Assembly (NCBI RefSeq): GCF_009017495.1
Contig: NZ_CP044990.1
Span: 1,011,001-1,075,000 of the forward strand
Direction: 5' to 3'
DNA from: Deinococcus sp. AJ005
GTDB lineage: Bacteria; Deinococcota; Deinococci; Deinococcales; Deinococcaceae
Length of the DNA stretch: 64,000 bases
Position 1 is the first letter of the stretch. Each line of letters starts with the position of its first letter. The position numbers and the translations under genes were made by a program. Shown one piece after another: positions 1 to 8,647 of this stretch. The notes under the pieces are model-generated. The model was given only the letters and a program-made list of their open reading frames with translations. It searched no databases and had not been told where the DNA came from.

Positions 1-326
1 GGGTCCGGTGTGGGCAGGGACCAGTGGTTCACTTCCTCATCTGGCAGTTCCGCACTTTCCGCACTGGGGTGTTCGTGTTCCGTCTCGGGCAACGCGGTCC
101 CGTCGGGCTGGGCCACGACGACGGGTGTGCCACGCATCCGGGCCAGCCCACGCGCCATCTTTTCGGCATCTGGCAGGGCGATCACCACATCGAAGTCCGG
201 CACGAGCAGATCGAGGTGGTCCAGCACGGCGGCGCGGTCACGCAGGCTCAGATCGCTCAGGCGGTCCTCGAACAGGGTCTCGCTGGGCAATGCCCGTGTG
301 ATCACAGCGAGAAGTGGTCGGGCCAT
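1..326 (-). CDS. Unidentified protein, 3' end cut by window edge
   Basis: An open frame on the minus strand starts with ATG at 326 and runs off the left edge, so only about 108 N-terminal residues are visible. It begins MARPLLAVITRALPSETLFE and continues through an alternating acidic/hydrophobic stretch to a Glu/His-rich segment. The start is supported by TAGGCT (minus strand, 338 to 333) six bases upstream, the leaderless pattern seen throughout the window. I do not recognise the family. It is divergent from the MFS gene that follows. Confidence 0.6.
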   Translation of the reverse strand, partial: MARPLLAVITRALPSETLFEDRLSDLSLRDRAAVLDHLDLLVPDFDVVIALPDAEKMARGLARMRGTPVVVAQPDGTALPETEHEHPSAESAELPDEEVNHWSLPTPD

Positions 327-516
327 GCCTCTAGCCTAGCGGTTTTTTCTGGTCTTGGAAGCACTCTGTTCAGAGTGACTGTTGCTGTTCAGTTGGAGTC
401 CTGCCGGGGGCACGCTGGGGATAGGGGCTAGCCGCACCGTGAACGGCCAGGGGACTGATCCGTCTGCCCGGACGGCCTGCGCCCAGTTCAGCACGGCGCA
501 GGGTAATCTGCGTCCC

Positions 517-1689
517 ATGCAGGTCCGTGTCAGCACCCCGACTCCGGTGATCCAGCACGGCACGGCCATTGCCCTGGCTGTCACTGCGGGCCACTTCATC
601 AACGATGCCTACGGCGCGATGCTCACGCCGCTGATGCCCGCGCTGCAAAGCAAGTACGGCGTGAGCATCGCCGCCGTCACGTTGCTGTCCAGCGTCTACA
701 GCCTGACCAGCAGCGTGATGCAGCCCCTGCTGGGCATTCTGGGCGAGCGGCTGGACCGCCGCTACTCTGCCGCGCTGGGGCCGCTGATGACCGGGCTGGG
801 CCTGACCCTGATGGGCTTCGTGCCGTGGTTCGGCGCGTTGATCCTGCTGGTGGCGGTGGCGGGCTTCGGCAGCGGTTTCTTTCACCCGGCGGGGGCGGCC
901 TACGTGGCGCAGAACAGCCCGCCCAATAAGCGCGGGTTGTGGGCCAGCATCTTCAGCGCGGGCGGCACGGCGGGCATGGCGCTGGGGCCGGTCTTTGCCG
1001 GGGTAGGACTGACCAACCTGCCGTGGTTTGCGCTGATCGGCGTGGTGTTCGCGGCCATCACGTTTGCGGTCACGCCTCCGGGGACGCAGAAGGCCCGCAA
1101 GATCAAAGTGCGCGAGTACGTCCAGATCTTCAGAGGCCCGATGCAGTGGCTGTGGGGCATGGCGGTGCTGCGCTCGCTGGCCAGCATGGGCTACAACACC
1201 ATGCTGCCCTTCATGCTGTACGCGCGCGGGTTCGGGCTGCGCGAGGTGGGCGTGACCCTGGCGATCTACGCTATTGCCAGCGCCATCGGCGGCATCGTGG
1301 GCGGGCGGCTGAGTGACCGCTACGGGCGCACCCCGATTCTGCGCGCCGCCATCCTGACCACCATTCCGTTTTTTGCGGTGCTGATCCTGTCCAATCCCAG
1401 TCAATGGTGGTTTTATCCGCTGACCTTCATGGTGGGGGCAGCGGTCAATGCCAGCATTCCGGTGGGCGTGGTCACCGCGCAGGAGTACGCCCCGGAGCAT
1501 GTGGCGGTGGCCAGCAGCATCATGATGGGCTTTTCGTGGGGCTTCGCGGGCCTGCTGATCTTTCTGGTGGGGATGCTGGCCGACGCCACCACGCCTACCA
1601 CGGCAGCGCTGGTCAGCATCAGCCTGCTGATTCCCAGCGCATTGATTGCTTACCGCCTGCCAGAGCCGGAGAAGGCAGAATTCAACTAG
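517..1689 (+). CDS. MFS transporter, fosmidomycin-resistance (Fsr)-like
   Basis: A 390-residue integral membrane protein with about twelve hydrophobic segments. The N-terminal pattern GHFINDAYGAMLTPLMPAL is typical of the Fsr branch of the major facilitator superfamily (proton-driven drug exporters), and a DRYGR-type loop motif (RLSDRYGRTP) lies around residue 265. The frame is open from 382, but the ATG at 517 is preferred because TAATCT (504-509) lies seven bases before it, giving a leaderless mRNA, and because the family starts close to this point. The substrate is unknown; export of small phosphonate-like or other drugs is an inference from family only. It converges on the amylase gene through a shared terminator. 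Confidence 0.85.
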   Translation: MQVRVSTPTPVIQHGTAIALAVTAGHFINDAYGAMLTPLMPALQSKYGVSIAAVTLLSSVYSLTSSVMQPLLGILGERLDRRYSAALGPLMTGLGLTLMGFVPWFGALILLVAVAGFGSGFFHPAGAAYVAQNSPPNKRGLWASIFSAGGTAGMALGPVFAGVGLTNLPWFALIGVVFAAITFAVTPPGTQKARKIKVREYVQIFRGPMQWLWGMAVLRSLASMGYNTMLPFMLYARGFGLREVGVTLAIYAIASAIGGIVGGRLSDRYGRTPILRAAILTTIPFFAVLILSNPSQWWFYPLTFMVGAAVNASIPVGVVTAQEYAPEHVAVASSIMMGFSWGFAGLLIFLVGMLADATTPTTAALVSISLLIPSALIAYRLPEPEKAEFN

Positions 1690-1718
1690 AGTCTGCTACT
1701 TGAGAAAGGCGAAACCGA

Positions 1719-1749
1719 GCGCGGGGAAACCAACCTCCCCGCGCCTTTT
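1719..1749. terminator. Intrinsic terminator between MFS and amylase genes
   Basis: The inverted repeat GCGCGGGG (1719-1726) and CCCCGCGC (1737-1744) has a 10-base loop, followed by CTTTT on the plus strand. It lies between two convergent genes and ends at the amylase stop. Confidence 0.75.
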
Positions 1750-3212
1750 CAGCTCTCCCACACCAGCACCACAGCGCCCCGCGCGCCCACTTCCAGCTCC
1801 GCGCCGTCTGCCAGTTCATAAGTGCGTCCACTCAGCACATCGCGGTACGTCCCGGCCTCCACGCCAGTCATGGGCAGTAGGACAGATTCGTGGGCGCAAT
1901 TCAGGGCCACATACGCGCAGCGTCCCTCATGGCAGCGGGCGTACAGAAGCGATTCCCCCTCGGCGTGTAGAACCTCAAAATCCCCGCGTTGCAGCGGGCG
2001 GCTGGCGTGGCGGGCCGCCGTCAGCCTGCGCGTCAGCTCCAGCGTCTGGGTGTCCCACTCTGAATCGTTCCAGGGAAAGGCCCGGCGGCAGTCGGGATCG
2101 GGGCCGCCATGCAGGCCAATTTCGTCGCCATAATAGATGCACGGCGCACCGGGGTAGGTCATCTGGAAGATGGTGGCGAGGCGGTAGGCCGTGGCGTCGC
2201 CGCCCACCGCCGTAATAAAACGGGCCGTGTCGTGCGAGTCCAGCAGGTTGAGCTGGGCGCTGACGATCTCGGGATGGTACATGCGGGCCACTTCGGTCAT
2301 GCGGTGGGCGAAGGCGGGAGCGTCCATAGCATCCACGCGGCCTGTGCCGCTGCGCTCGTTCATGGGGTGGTCCAGCGTGCGTGCGCCGAAAAAGGCCAGA
2401 CAGGGGCGGGTGAAGTGGTAGTTCATCACGGCGTCGAACTGATCGCCGCGCAGCCAACGGTGGGCGTCGCCCCAGATCTCACCCACGATGTAAGCCTCCG
2501 GGTTGACCGCCTTGACGCGGCGGCGGAACTCCTGCCAGAAGGAGTCGTCGTCGATCTCGTTGGGCACGTCCAGCCGCCAGCCGTCAATGCCGAACTGGGT
2601 CCAGTACTCGGCCACCTCCCACAGAAAGTCGCGCACGGCGGGATTGTCGGTGTTGAACTTGGGCAGCGCGCGGTTGCCCCACCACGCCGCGTACCCGGCG
2701 GGTTTTTCATCGTTGTAGGCGTGCAGCGGCCAGCCTTCGGGATGAAACCAGTCGCGATAAGCGCTGTCCTGGCCCTGTTCTAACAAGTCGTTGAACTGAA
2801 AAAAGCCCCGGCTGCTGTGGTTGAACACGCCGTCCAGCACCACCCGCATGCCGCGCCCGTGGGCCTCGTCGATCAGGGCGCGTAAGGCCGCATTGCCGCC
2901 CAGCATGGGGTCCACCTGAAAGTAGTCGTGGGTGTGATATCGGTGGTTGCTGGCCGACTGGAACACCGGGCAGAAGTAGATGGCGTTCACGCCCAGGCTC
3001 TGAATATAGTCCAGTTTCTCCAGGACGCCCCACAGGTCACCGCCCATATAGCGGTTAAACTCCGGTTTGTCGCCCCAGGTCTGCAAATTCAGCCCGTTCA
3101 CCCGTCCGCTGCGGGCGAAGCGGTCCGGGAAGATCTGGTAGAACACGGCGTCCTTGACCCATTCGGGCGTGGTGGGATGGGCGGTGTCGGGGGCGGTCAG
3201 CACGGCGGTCAT
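1749..3212 (-). CDS. GH13 alpha-amylase family hydrolase (neopullulanase/cyclomaltodextrinase-like)
   Basis: A 487-residue glycoside hydrolase of family 13, probably cytoplasmic since no signal peptide is seen. The (beta/alpha)8 barrel motifs are in order: DGVFNH (about 127-132), [11 protein letters not shown] with the nucleophile Asp215, IVGEIWGDA with acid/base Glu245, and LLDSHD with Asp328. The early FYQIFPDRF motif is common in enzymes acting on short maltodextrins or branched limit dextrins. ATG 3212 is chosen over an upstream in-frame start because TATGCT (3227 to 3222, minus) lies nine bases before it. The likely role is intracellular breakdown of malto-oligosaccharides; exact bond specificity cannot be read from sequence. 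Confidence 0.9.
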   Translation of the reverse strand: MTAVLTAPDTAHPTTPEWVKDAVFYQIFPDRFARSGRVNGLNLQTWGDKPEFNRYMGGDLWGVLEKLDYIQSLGVNAIYFCPVFQSASNHRYHTHDYFQVDPMLGGNAALRALIDEAHGRGMRVVLDGVFNHSSRGFFQFNDLLEQGQDSAYRDWFHPEGWPLHAYNDEKPAGYAAWWGNRALPKFNTDNPAVRDFLWEVAEYWTQFGIDGWRLDVPNEIDDDSFWQEFRRRVKAVNPEAYIVGEIWGDAHRWLRGDQFDAVMNYHFTRPCLAFFGARTLDHPMNERSGTGRVDAMDAPAFAHRMTEVARMYHPEIVSAQLNLLDSHDTARFITAVGGDATAYRLATIFQMTYPGAPCIYYGDEIGLHGGPDPDCRRAFPWNDSEWDTQTLELTRRLTAARHASRPLQRGDFEVLHAEGESLLYARCHEGRCAYVALNCAHESVLLPMTGVEAGTYRDVLSGRTYELADGAELEVGARGAVVLVWES

Positions 3213-3300
3213 CTGCGCGCCAGCATAGCGGAGTAGGACTGACAAAGGTCATTCAGTACGAGGACAGGTCAGGCGTCGGGGCATTCAACTCCAGAGCCGC

Positions 3301-3708
3301 TCAAAGCACGGTCAGGAGCGGCACTTCCGGGAAGTCGCCGAAGTCAGCCGTGTTGAGGGTGAGCAGCGAGTGGCCGCCAATACTGGCGTGTGCGCCCACG
3401 AGAAAATCAGTCAGGATGCGCCGGGGCAGGCCGCCGCCACTTGCCTGTCTGCGTTTGCTATGAGCGGAGTGGGCCACACCAGCCCGGTTCCAGGCCATCA
3501 GGGACATCTCCGGGTCAACGCGGATTCCGAACGTTTCCAGCACGGCGTCCAGATCAGGGCGCAAACCACACAGTTCGGCATAGACTGCGCCGCAGATCAG
3601 CACGCGCCCCTGTGTTTTTAAGTGGTCAAGCGCTGCCCCCAGTTGGGGCGCGGCGGGTTCGCTATTCCATAAGGCCAGAAGAATATTAGTATCCAGAGCA
3701 GTACTCAA
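3301..3708 (-). CDS. PIN-domain toxin (VapC-like)
   Basis: A 135-residue PIN-fold protein. It opens with STALDTNILLALW, where the Asp is the first metal ligand; later acidic positions lie in YAELCG, in RRILTDFLVGAHA and in LNTADFGDF, matching the usual spacing of a Mg-dependent PIN ribonuclease. The start ATG overlaps the stop of the upstream AbrB-type gene by four bases (ATGA), so the two are translationally coupled. VapC toxins cleave RNA, often tRNA; the target here is unknown. The pair forms a complete type II toxin-antitoxin module. Confidence 0.85.
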   Translation of the reverse strand: MSTALDTNILLALWNSEPAAPQLGAALDHLKTQGRVLICGAVYAELCGLRPDLDAVLETFGIRVDPEMSLMAWNRAGVAHSAHSKRRQASGGGLPRRILTDFLVGAHASIGGHSLLTLNTADFGDFPEVPLLTVL

Positions 3709-4016
3709 TGTGATTCCGGCAAGCTCTCCAACACCGTGATGTTGGGATGCGGCGGGCCAGCGTCCAGAGTGGTGCGGTCTGCGGCGTCATGTCGCATGTC
3801 CTCCACGAAGCTCCGGGCGGTCTGACCTGCTGCAAGCGGCGCAGTGCCGATCATTTCCGTGAAGCTGGGCGTGTTGAGCTGGGGATACAGGACCACCACG
3901 CCGTTTTCCAGTTCAAAGCGCACCCTGTCGCCGCTGCCCACGCCCAGCCGTTCCCGAATCTCACGCGGCAACGTGACCTGTCCCTTGCTCGTGATCTTGG
4001 CGGTGACGGAAGTCAT
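3705..4016 (-). CDS. AbrB/SpoVT-fold antitoxin (VapB-like)
   Basis: 103 residues. The N-terminal AbrB-type swapped-hairpin DNA-binding domain is obvious in AKITSKGQVTLPREIRERLG (residues about 6-25). The C-terminal half is less ordered and would be the toxin-binding part. TAGAAT (4028 to 4023, minus) sits six bases before the ATG, so the module is probably transcribed without a leader. Antitoxins of this fold autoregulate their operon with the toxin; no clear dyad operator was found, only the promoter. Confidence 0.85.
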   Translation of the reverse strand: MTSVTAKITSKGQVTLPREIRERLGVGSGDRVRFELENGVVVLYPQLNTPSFTEMIGTAPLAAGQTARSFVEDMRHDAADRTTLDAGPPHPNITVLESLPESH

Positions 4017-4032
4017 GCCGCGATTCTATTCC

Positions 4033-5337
4033 TTACTCACTGACCTTACTGGTCGTGCCGATCACAAACGCCCGCGCCTCGGCCTCATCCATAACCTCGC
4101 CCAGTGCCACAGCCTCGTTTAGCGTCCGCAGCACCTCGCCAATGCGGGGGCCGGGTGGAATGCCCAGCAGTGCCATCACGTCCGCGCCTGTCAACAGCGG
4201 CCTGGGAGGCGCAGGTTGCACTTCCAGCGCCTCCAGCACCCGGCCCATCGCCATGGCGTAGGCATGACGGCTGGCCTCGGAACTGCTCGGCCCACGCGCA
4301 GCTTCGCGGTCTGCCAGCATCACCCACAGCAGGTCTGGCAGCAGATCGCGGCGGCGGTGGACGAAACGCCGCGCCTCCTTTTCCCCGGCGGGCAGCGGGA
4401 CCATGTGGGCCTCCACCAACCCTGCAATGTGCTTGATGTCGCCTGCGGGCAGCTTGAGGCGGGTCAGCATCTGCGTGGTCAGTGCCGCGCCCAGCTTGTC
4501 GTGACCGTAGAAATGGGTGCGTCCTGTTTCAGGATTAACTGTGTGGGAGCGGGGTTTGCCCACGTCATGCAGCAGGGCGGCCCAGCGCAGAGGCAGCGGC
4601 GCGTCCGGCAGGCGGGCCAGAAGCTGGTGCAGTGCCTCCAGCCCATGCTCGAACACGTCCAGATGGTGAAAGCCGCCCTGCGTCAACCCCATGCCCTCGC
4701 GCAATTCGGGGAGGGTCAGGGCCAGCAGTCCCAGGTCTTCGAGGCGTTTTAAGCCATGCGCGGCGTCCGGGTGCAGCAACAGGGCGTGCAACTCGTCGCG
4801 GATGCGTTCGGCAGCGGGTATCTTCAGCGTGCCGTTCGTCAGCTCCGTTGCCACCTCCCGTACCACCGCCTCAGTCTCAGGCTCCAGCTTAAAACCCAGC
4901 GTCAGCTCCAGTCGCGCCGCCCGCCACGCCCGCAATGGATCGGCCCGCATGTTGGCTGCACTGACCATTCGCAGCCGTTGCGCCTTCAGATCGGCCTGTC
5001 CACCTGCCGGGTCTAAGACCTTTTTGGCCTCTGTTACTGCCAGCGCATTCACGGTGAAATCCCGCCGCAGCAGATCGTCATTCACGTCGGTGGGCAGCGG
5101 CACGAAGTCGTGGTGCGCTTCGCCGTCCAGATGCAGCCGCCAGTACCCGCGTTCCTCATCCAGCGGGAAGGCCGAGCCGCCCAGCGTGTCGGCCATCGCC
5201 CGCGCCGCCTGCGCCGGGTCCGGTACCGCCCAGTCGTAATCCTTCGGGGCCACGCCGCGTAGCCAGTCACGCGCCGCGCCGCCCACCAGCAGACCACCAG
5301 GGGGAAAGGGGGGGAGCGGCGGGCGGCGGCGGAACAT
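4033..5337 (-). CDS. tRNA nucleotidyltransferase / poly(A) polymerase family, with HD domain
   Basis: 434 residues. The class II nucleotidyltransferase head has [19 protein letters not shown] and the [10 protein letters not shown] motif; then come the [13 protein letters not shown] neck motif and an HD domain ([13 protein letters not shown]). The family adds CCA, CC or A to tRNA 3' ends. D. radiodurans is known to use separate CC-adding and A-adding enzymes, so this may be only one of the two; sequence alone does not decide it. ATG 5337 is preferred to 5346 because TACCAT (5350 to 5345) would be the -10 box and overlaps the upstream ATG. It is divergent from the cobalamin riboswitch. Confidence 0.85.
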   Translation of the reverse strand: MFRRRPPLPPFPPGGLLVGGAARDWLRGVAPKDYDWAVPDPAQAARAMADTLGGSAFPLDEERGYWRLHLDGEAHHDFVPLPTDVNDDLLRRDFTVNALAVTEAKKVLDPAGGQADLKAQRLRMVSAANMRADPLRAWRAARLELTLGFKLEPETEAVVREVATELTNGTLKIPAAERIRDELHALLLHPDAAHGLKRLEDLGLLALTLPELREGMGLTQGGFHHLDVFEHGLEALHQLLARLPDAPLPLRWAALLHDVGKPRSHTVNPETGRTHFYGHDKLGAALTTQMLTRLKLPAGDIKHIAGLVEAHMVPLPAGEKEARRFVHRRRDLLPDLLWVMLADREAARGPSSSEASRHAYAMAMGRVLEALEVQPAPPRPLLTGADVMALLGIPPGPRIGEVLRTLNEAVALGEVMDEAEARAFVIGTTSKVSE

Positions 5338-5398
5338 GTTGGACATGGTAAGGGTGCCGGGCCGCCGGTGTGTCTCAATTCCCCTCTTCCGACTGCCC

Positions 5399-5404
5399 TA
5401 TACT
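5399..5404 (+). promoter_or_regulatory. -10 box for the cobalamin riboswitch transcript
   Basis: TATACT lies immediately upstream of the riboswitch aptamer and would place the transcript start near 5411. No convincing -35 element was identified. Confidence 0.5.
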
Positions 5405-5408
5405 GCCG

Positions 5409-5520
5409 CCGACGGGCGTGGGGAAAGCCGGTGACTGCTCTGCTTAGTGGGCACATTCCGGCACTGTCGCGCAACGGTAATTCACTTTAAGAGGTGGAAA
5501 GTCCGAACACCTGCCCTGTC
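5409..5520 (+). promoter_or_regulatory. Cobalamin (B12) riboswitch aptamer
   Basis: The conserved blocks of the B12 aptamer are readable in order: GGGGAAAGCCGGTG (about 5420-5433), ATTCCGGCACTGTCGCGCAACGGTAA split across 5455-5480, and the 3' B12 box AGTCCGAACACCTGCC (5500-5515). A short perfect hairpin (5524-5540) and an intrinsic terminator (5627-5652) follow, then the btuF start codon. The placement directly upstream of a B12 importer confirms the identity. The expected logic is that adenosyl- or methylcobalamin binding favours the terminator and shuts off import. Confidence 0.92.
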
Positions 5521-5626
5521 CATGCCTTCAAGCTGAAGGCGTGCGGCTGACCTCTCGCGGAAAGGAGGGAACGCCCGTGCGTGGCCCCCTTTGTTTCTGG
5601 TCCAGCGCAGCGGACGATTCTACTTT

Positions 5627-5652
5627 CCGCCCCAATTTTCGGGGCGGTTTTT
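5627..5652 (+). terminator. Riboswitch expression-platform terminator
   Basis: CCGCCCC (5627-5633), loop AATTTTC, GGGGCGG (5641-5647), then TTTTT. It lies between the B12 aptamer and btuF, so it is a regulatory terminator rather than a gene end. Confidence 0.88.
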
Positions 5653-5681
5653 CTGTGCTTAGGGGCGGTCAAGGAGCCACC

Positions 5682-6542
5682 ATGAAATCAATTCTGACCC
5701 TTTCTCTTGCCCTCGCCAGCCTGGCTGGAGCCACCACTTACCCGCTAACCCTGACCGACGATCTGGGGCGCAAGGTGACCCTCAAGGCCGAGCCGCAACG
5801 CATCGTGAGCATGTTGCCCAGCGACTCCGAGACGCTGTGCGCCATCGGGGCCTGCGACAAGCTGGTGGGCGTGGACGACTACAGCGACTACCCGCAGCAG
5901 GTGACCAGACTGCCGAAAATGGGCGGCCTGTACGATCCCAAGATTGAAAGCATCGTGGGGCAGCGGCCCGATCTGGTGCTGGTCAGCAAGTACGGCAAGA
6001 TCGTGGAATCGCTGGCCCAGGCCGGAATCACCGTGATCGCCGTGAACCCCGAAACTTACGAAGAAGTCTTCTCCAAAACGCTGGTGCTGGGCAAGATCGT
6101 CAACCGCGAGGCGCAGGCCAAGAATCTGGTGACGCAGATGCGGCGCGACATCGCCAAAGTTGAAATCCTGACCAAGAACGCGGTCAAAAAGCCCACCGCC
6201 TACTACGAGGTGGACCCCACGCCGTACAGCATCGGCCCCAACTCATTCATGGGCGTGCTGCTGACCAAAGCGGGCGCACGCAACATCATTCCCGCTAGCA
6301 TGGGCGATTTTCCCAAGGTGGACCCGGAATTTATCGTCAAGGCCAACCCGCAGTTCATCCTGGGTGTGGACGCCAAAACCGCCGCCGCCCGCCCCGGCTG
6401 GAGCAGCATGACGGCCATCAAATCCGGCAAGGCTCTGGCGCTGCCTAAAGGGCTGGACACCATTTTCTCGCGCCCTGGCCCCCGCATGCCACAGGCGCTG
6501 GCACAGATGGCGAAGATCATCCATCCGGAACTGTTCAAGTAA
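5682..6542 (+). CDS. btuF: Vitamin B12 ABC transporter substrate-binding protein
   Basis: 286 residues: signal peptide (residues 1 to about 18, no lipobox Cys) followed by a type III periplasmic-binding fold. PQRIVSMLPSDSETLCAIG and GVDDYSDYP are typical of the BtuF/FhuD class. It captures cobalamin outside the inner membrane and hands it to BtuC. ATG 5682 is chosen because AAGGAG (5671-5676) precedes it and the signal peptide starts there; the frame is open upstream, but that part is the riboswitch. A 136-bp repeat element separates it from btuC. Cobalamin rather than haem or siderophore is inferred from the riboswitch. Confidence 0.92.
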   Translation: MKSILTLSLALASLAGATTYPLTLTDDLGRKVTLKAEPQRIVSMLPSDSETLCAIGACDKLVGVDDYSDYPQQVTRLPKMGGLYDPKIESIVGQRPDLVLVSKYGKIVESLAQAGITVIAVNPETYEEVFSKTLVLGKIVNREAQAKNLVTQMRRDIAKVEILTKNAVKKPTAYYEVDPTPYSIGPNSFMGVLLTKAGARNIIPASMGDFPKVDPEFIVKANPQFILGVDAKTAAARPGWSSMTAIKSGKALALPKGLDTIFSRPGPRMPQALAQMAKIIHPELFK

Positions 6543-6554
6543 GGCTTTGAGGTG

Positions 6555-6690
6555 ACACGGATTCCGTCTGTTTCGTTAACAAACCGGGAAAGCGCCAGTT
6601 TGCCAACTCCACGCCCGGAACCCGCTCTTCTCCTTCTCGCGTCCGCTCGGATTTCATCGTTTTTGCAAACGATTCAATCGGAGTTCGTAT
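6555..6690 (+). mobile_element. MITE-like element, copy 1
   Basis: 136 bp, in inverted orientation and about 91% identical to the copy at 12851-12986 (ten substitutions and two single-base indels by hand alignment). The ends are ACACGGATTCCG and CGGAGTTCGTAT, imperfect inverted repeats. The interior holds a small palindrome around 6651-6673 (ATCGTTT and AAACGAT). The flanks GAGGTG and GAGAAG match at four of six positions, which could be a decayed target duplication. It contains no open frame. It lies between btuF and btuC, and its last bases form the btuC start codon. Confidence 0.85.
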
Positions 6691-7738
6691 GAGAAGCGAC
6701 GTGCAGCAGTCTGAGGCTCTGACCCCCGCCGCCCCGGTGGCGAAATCGCGCTGGGTCTGGCCTCGTACCTTTCTGCTGCTGCTCCTGCTGCTGTCAGCCA
6801 TCGTGTTCGGCACCGGGCTGGGCAGCGTGAACATTGCGCCGGGCGAGGTGCTGGGGGCGCTGTGGCGCGGGCTTGCCAGTCAGTTCACTGGGGCGGAGCT
6901 GATCAGCAACGATGTGATCGTGTGGCAGATTCGCCTGCCGCGCGTGGTCATGGGCGTGCTGGTGGGGGCCAGCCTGTCGGTGTGCGGGGGCGCGTTTCAG
7001 GGTGTCTTCCGCAACCCGCTGGCCGATCCATACCTGCTGGGTGTGGCGAGCGGCTCGGCGCTGGGGGCGACGCTGGCGATTGTGCTGGACTGGCCGCGCG
7101 CCCTGATTCCGGTGTCGGCGCTGGTGGTGGCGCTGCTGTCCGTGGCCGTCACCCTGTCGCTGGCACGCGAGGGCCGCCGCTTTCCCCCCACCCGTCTGAT
7201 TCTGGCCGGGGTGGTGGTGGGCAGTGTCCTGAGTGCGGCGACAACAGCCCTGATCCTGCGCGGCGAGGACCGCGCCCGGCAGGTGCTGGCCTATACCCTG
7301 GGCGATCTGGGCTTCAGCGGCTGGCGCGACGTGCTGACCGTGCTGCCTTACGCGGCGCTGGGCTGCGGCGTGCTGCTGCTGCTGGCCCGCGCGCTGGATA
7401 CCCTGCAACTGGGTGACCTGACCGCCCGTTCGCTGGGCGTGCCGGTGGAACGGTTGCGCCTGATCGTGGTGATTGCCGCTAGTGTCGCCACGGCAGGGGC
7501 GGTGGCCTATGTAGGCATCATCGGTTTTATTGGACTGATCGTTCCACACATGGTCCGCCTCGCTTTCGGCGCAAGCCACCGCATTCTGCTGCCGCTTTCG
7601 GCTTTGCTGGGTGGCGCGCTGCTGGTCTATGCCGACTTGCTGGCCCGTACCTCGCCGCTGTCGCAGGTGGGCATTGTGACCACGCTGCTGGGCGGCCCGT
7701 TTTTCCTGTGGCTACTGCGCCGGGAGAAGGAGATATGA
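6689..7738 (+). CDS. btuC: Vitamin B12 ABC transporter permease
   Basis: 349 residues, FecCD/BtuC family, with about ten transmembrane segments. Family landmarks include RLPRVVMGVLVGASLSVCGG, FRNPLADPYLLGVASG and, near the end, GFIGLIVPHMVRLAFG. It forms the membrane channel with BtuD. The start codon is made from the terminal AT of the MITE-like element plus the next base, and the GGAG (6680-6683) that would serve as ribosome-binding site is also inside the element. Its stop overlaps the btuD start (ATGA). The first 20 or so residues are polar and not conserved in the family as I know it. Confidence 0.9.
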   Translation: MRSDVQQSEALTPAAPVAKSRWVWPRTFLLLLLLLSAIVFGTGLGSVNIAPGEVLGALWRGLASQFTGAELISNDVIVWQIRLPRVVMGVLVGASLSVCGGAFQGVFRNPLADPYLLGVASGSALGATLAIVLDWPRALIPVSALVVALLSVAVTLSLAREGRRFPPTRLILAGVVVGSVLSAATTALILRGEDRARQVLAYTLGDLGFSGWRDVLTVLPYAALGCGVLLLLARALDTLQLGDLTARSLGVPVERLRLIVVIAASVATAGAVAYVGIIGFIGLIVPHMVRLAFGASHRILLPLSALLGGALLVYADLLARTSPLSQVGIVTTLLGGPFFLWLLRREKEI

Positions 7739-8628
7739 GGGGTCCAGAATTTTTGTCCCCTCTACCCTTATGGGAGAGGGGCCTTGCGAAGCAAGGGGGT
7801 GAGGGGGCCACCGAGCAGGCACCAGTCTCAAGCAAGTTAGCTGGGTTGTCCAACACCCTCCAAGCACACAACCTCCACGTCCACGCCGGAACCTTTCCCG
7901 CCGTGCGTGGCGTGAATGCCCGTTTTGATACTAGCACTTTCTCGGCGGTCATCGGTCCCAACGGCGCGGGCAAATCCACGCTGTTGCGGGCACTGCTGGG
8001 TCTGAATAAACCCCAATCTGGCGAGGTCTGCCTGTTCGGGCGTCCGCTGCAAAAGTGGAGCCGCCCCGAACGCTCGCGGGCGCTGGCGTATCTGGCCCAG
8101 ACGGAAGGATTGCCCGATTCCACGAAGGTCCGTGACGTGGTGGCGCTGGGGCGCGGCGCAGGCGAGTGGCGCTTTGGCCTGCTGCCCACCCGCCCCTGGA
8201 CCGATACTGACGAAGCGGCGGTGGACAGCGCCCTGGACCGCACCGACACCCGCCGTTTTGAAGCCCGCAAGGTGGCCGAACTCTCCGGCGGAGAGCGGCA
8301 GCGGGTGGCCCTGGCCCGCGCTCTGGCCGGAGAGCCGCGTTTCCTGCTGCTGGATGAACCCACCAACCACCTGGACCTCGCTTACGCCCTGGAAGTGATC
8401 CGTTACCTGCGCTGCGAGGTGGCGGGCGGTCTGGGCGTGGTGGCCGTGCTGCATGACCTGAATCTGGCGGCGCGGGCCGACTGGCTGCTGCTGCTGCATC
8501 AGGGGGAAGTGCTGGCGGCAGGACCGCCCGAAACCGTGCTGACGCCGGGGAACCTGCTGGCCGCGTACGGCGTCCGCGCAAGAGTGGTACGGGATGCAGA
8601 CCGCCTGCTGGTCATCCCGGAGGATTAA
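7735..8628 (+). CDS. btuD: Vitamin B12 ABC transporter ATP-binding protein
   Basis: 297 residues. Walker A is GPNGAGKST (about 73-81), the signature is LSGGERQR, Walker B is FLLLDEPTNHLD and the H-loop is VLHDLNLA. The ATG at 7735 overlaps the btuC stop. The first 41 residues are an extension outside the ABC fold; much of it (SPLPLWERGLAKQGGEG) is the translation of a palindromic repeat inserted in frame. The true start could therefore lie further in, but no better initiation site is seen. It powers cobalamin import with BtuC and BtuF. Confidence 0.9.
   Translation: MRGPEFLSPLPLWERGLAKQGGEGATEQAPVSSKLAGLSNTLQAHNLHVHAGTFPAVRGVNARFDTSTFSAVIGPNGAGKSTLLRALLGLNKPQSGEVCLFGRPLQKWSRPERSRALAYLAQTEGLPDSTKVRDVVALGRGAGEWRFGLLPTRPWTDTDEAAVDSALDRTDTRRFEARKVAELSGGERQRVALARALAGEPRFLLLDEPTNHLDLAYALEVIRYLRCEVAGGLGVVAVLHDLNLAARADWLLLLHQGEVLAAGPPETVLTPGNLLAAYGVRARVVRDADRLLVIPED
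7757..7807 (+). repeat. Palindromic repeat inserted in the btuD N-terminus
   Basis: Two adjacent hairpins: 7757-7781 (a ten-pair stem with one bulged A) and CCTTGC/GCAAGG at 7782-7796, then a G-rich tail. Repeats of this composition, whose translation reads SPLPLWERG, are widespread in high-GC bacterial genomes. Only one copy was seen in this window. Confidence 0.55.
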
Positions 8629-8647
8629 ACCGAGAGAGGTAAACACT

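Noticed and set aside
5541..5681. 47-residue N-terminal extension of BtuF
   Set aside because: It would translate the riboswitch platform and its terminator; the signal peptide and ribosome site mark the start at 5682.
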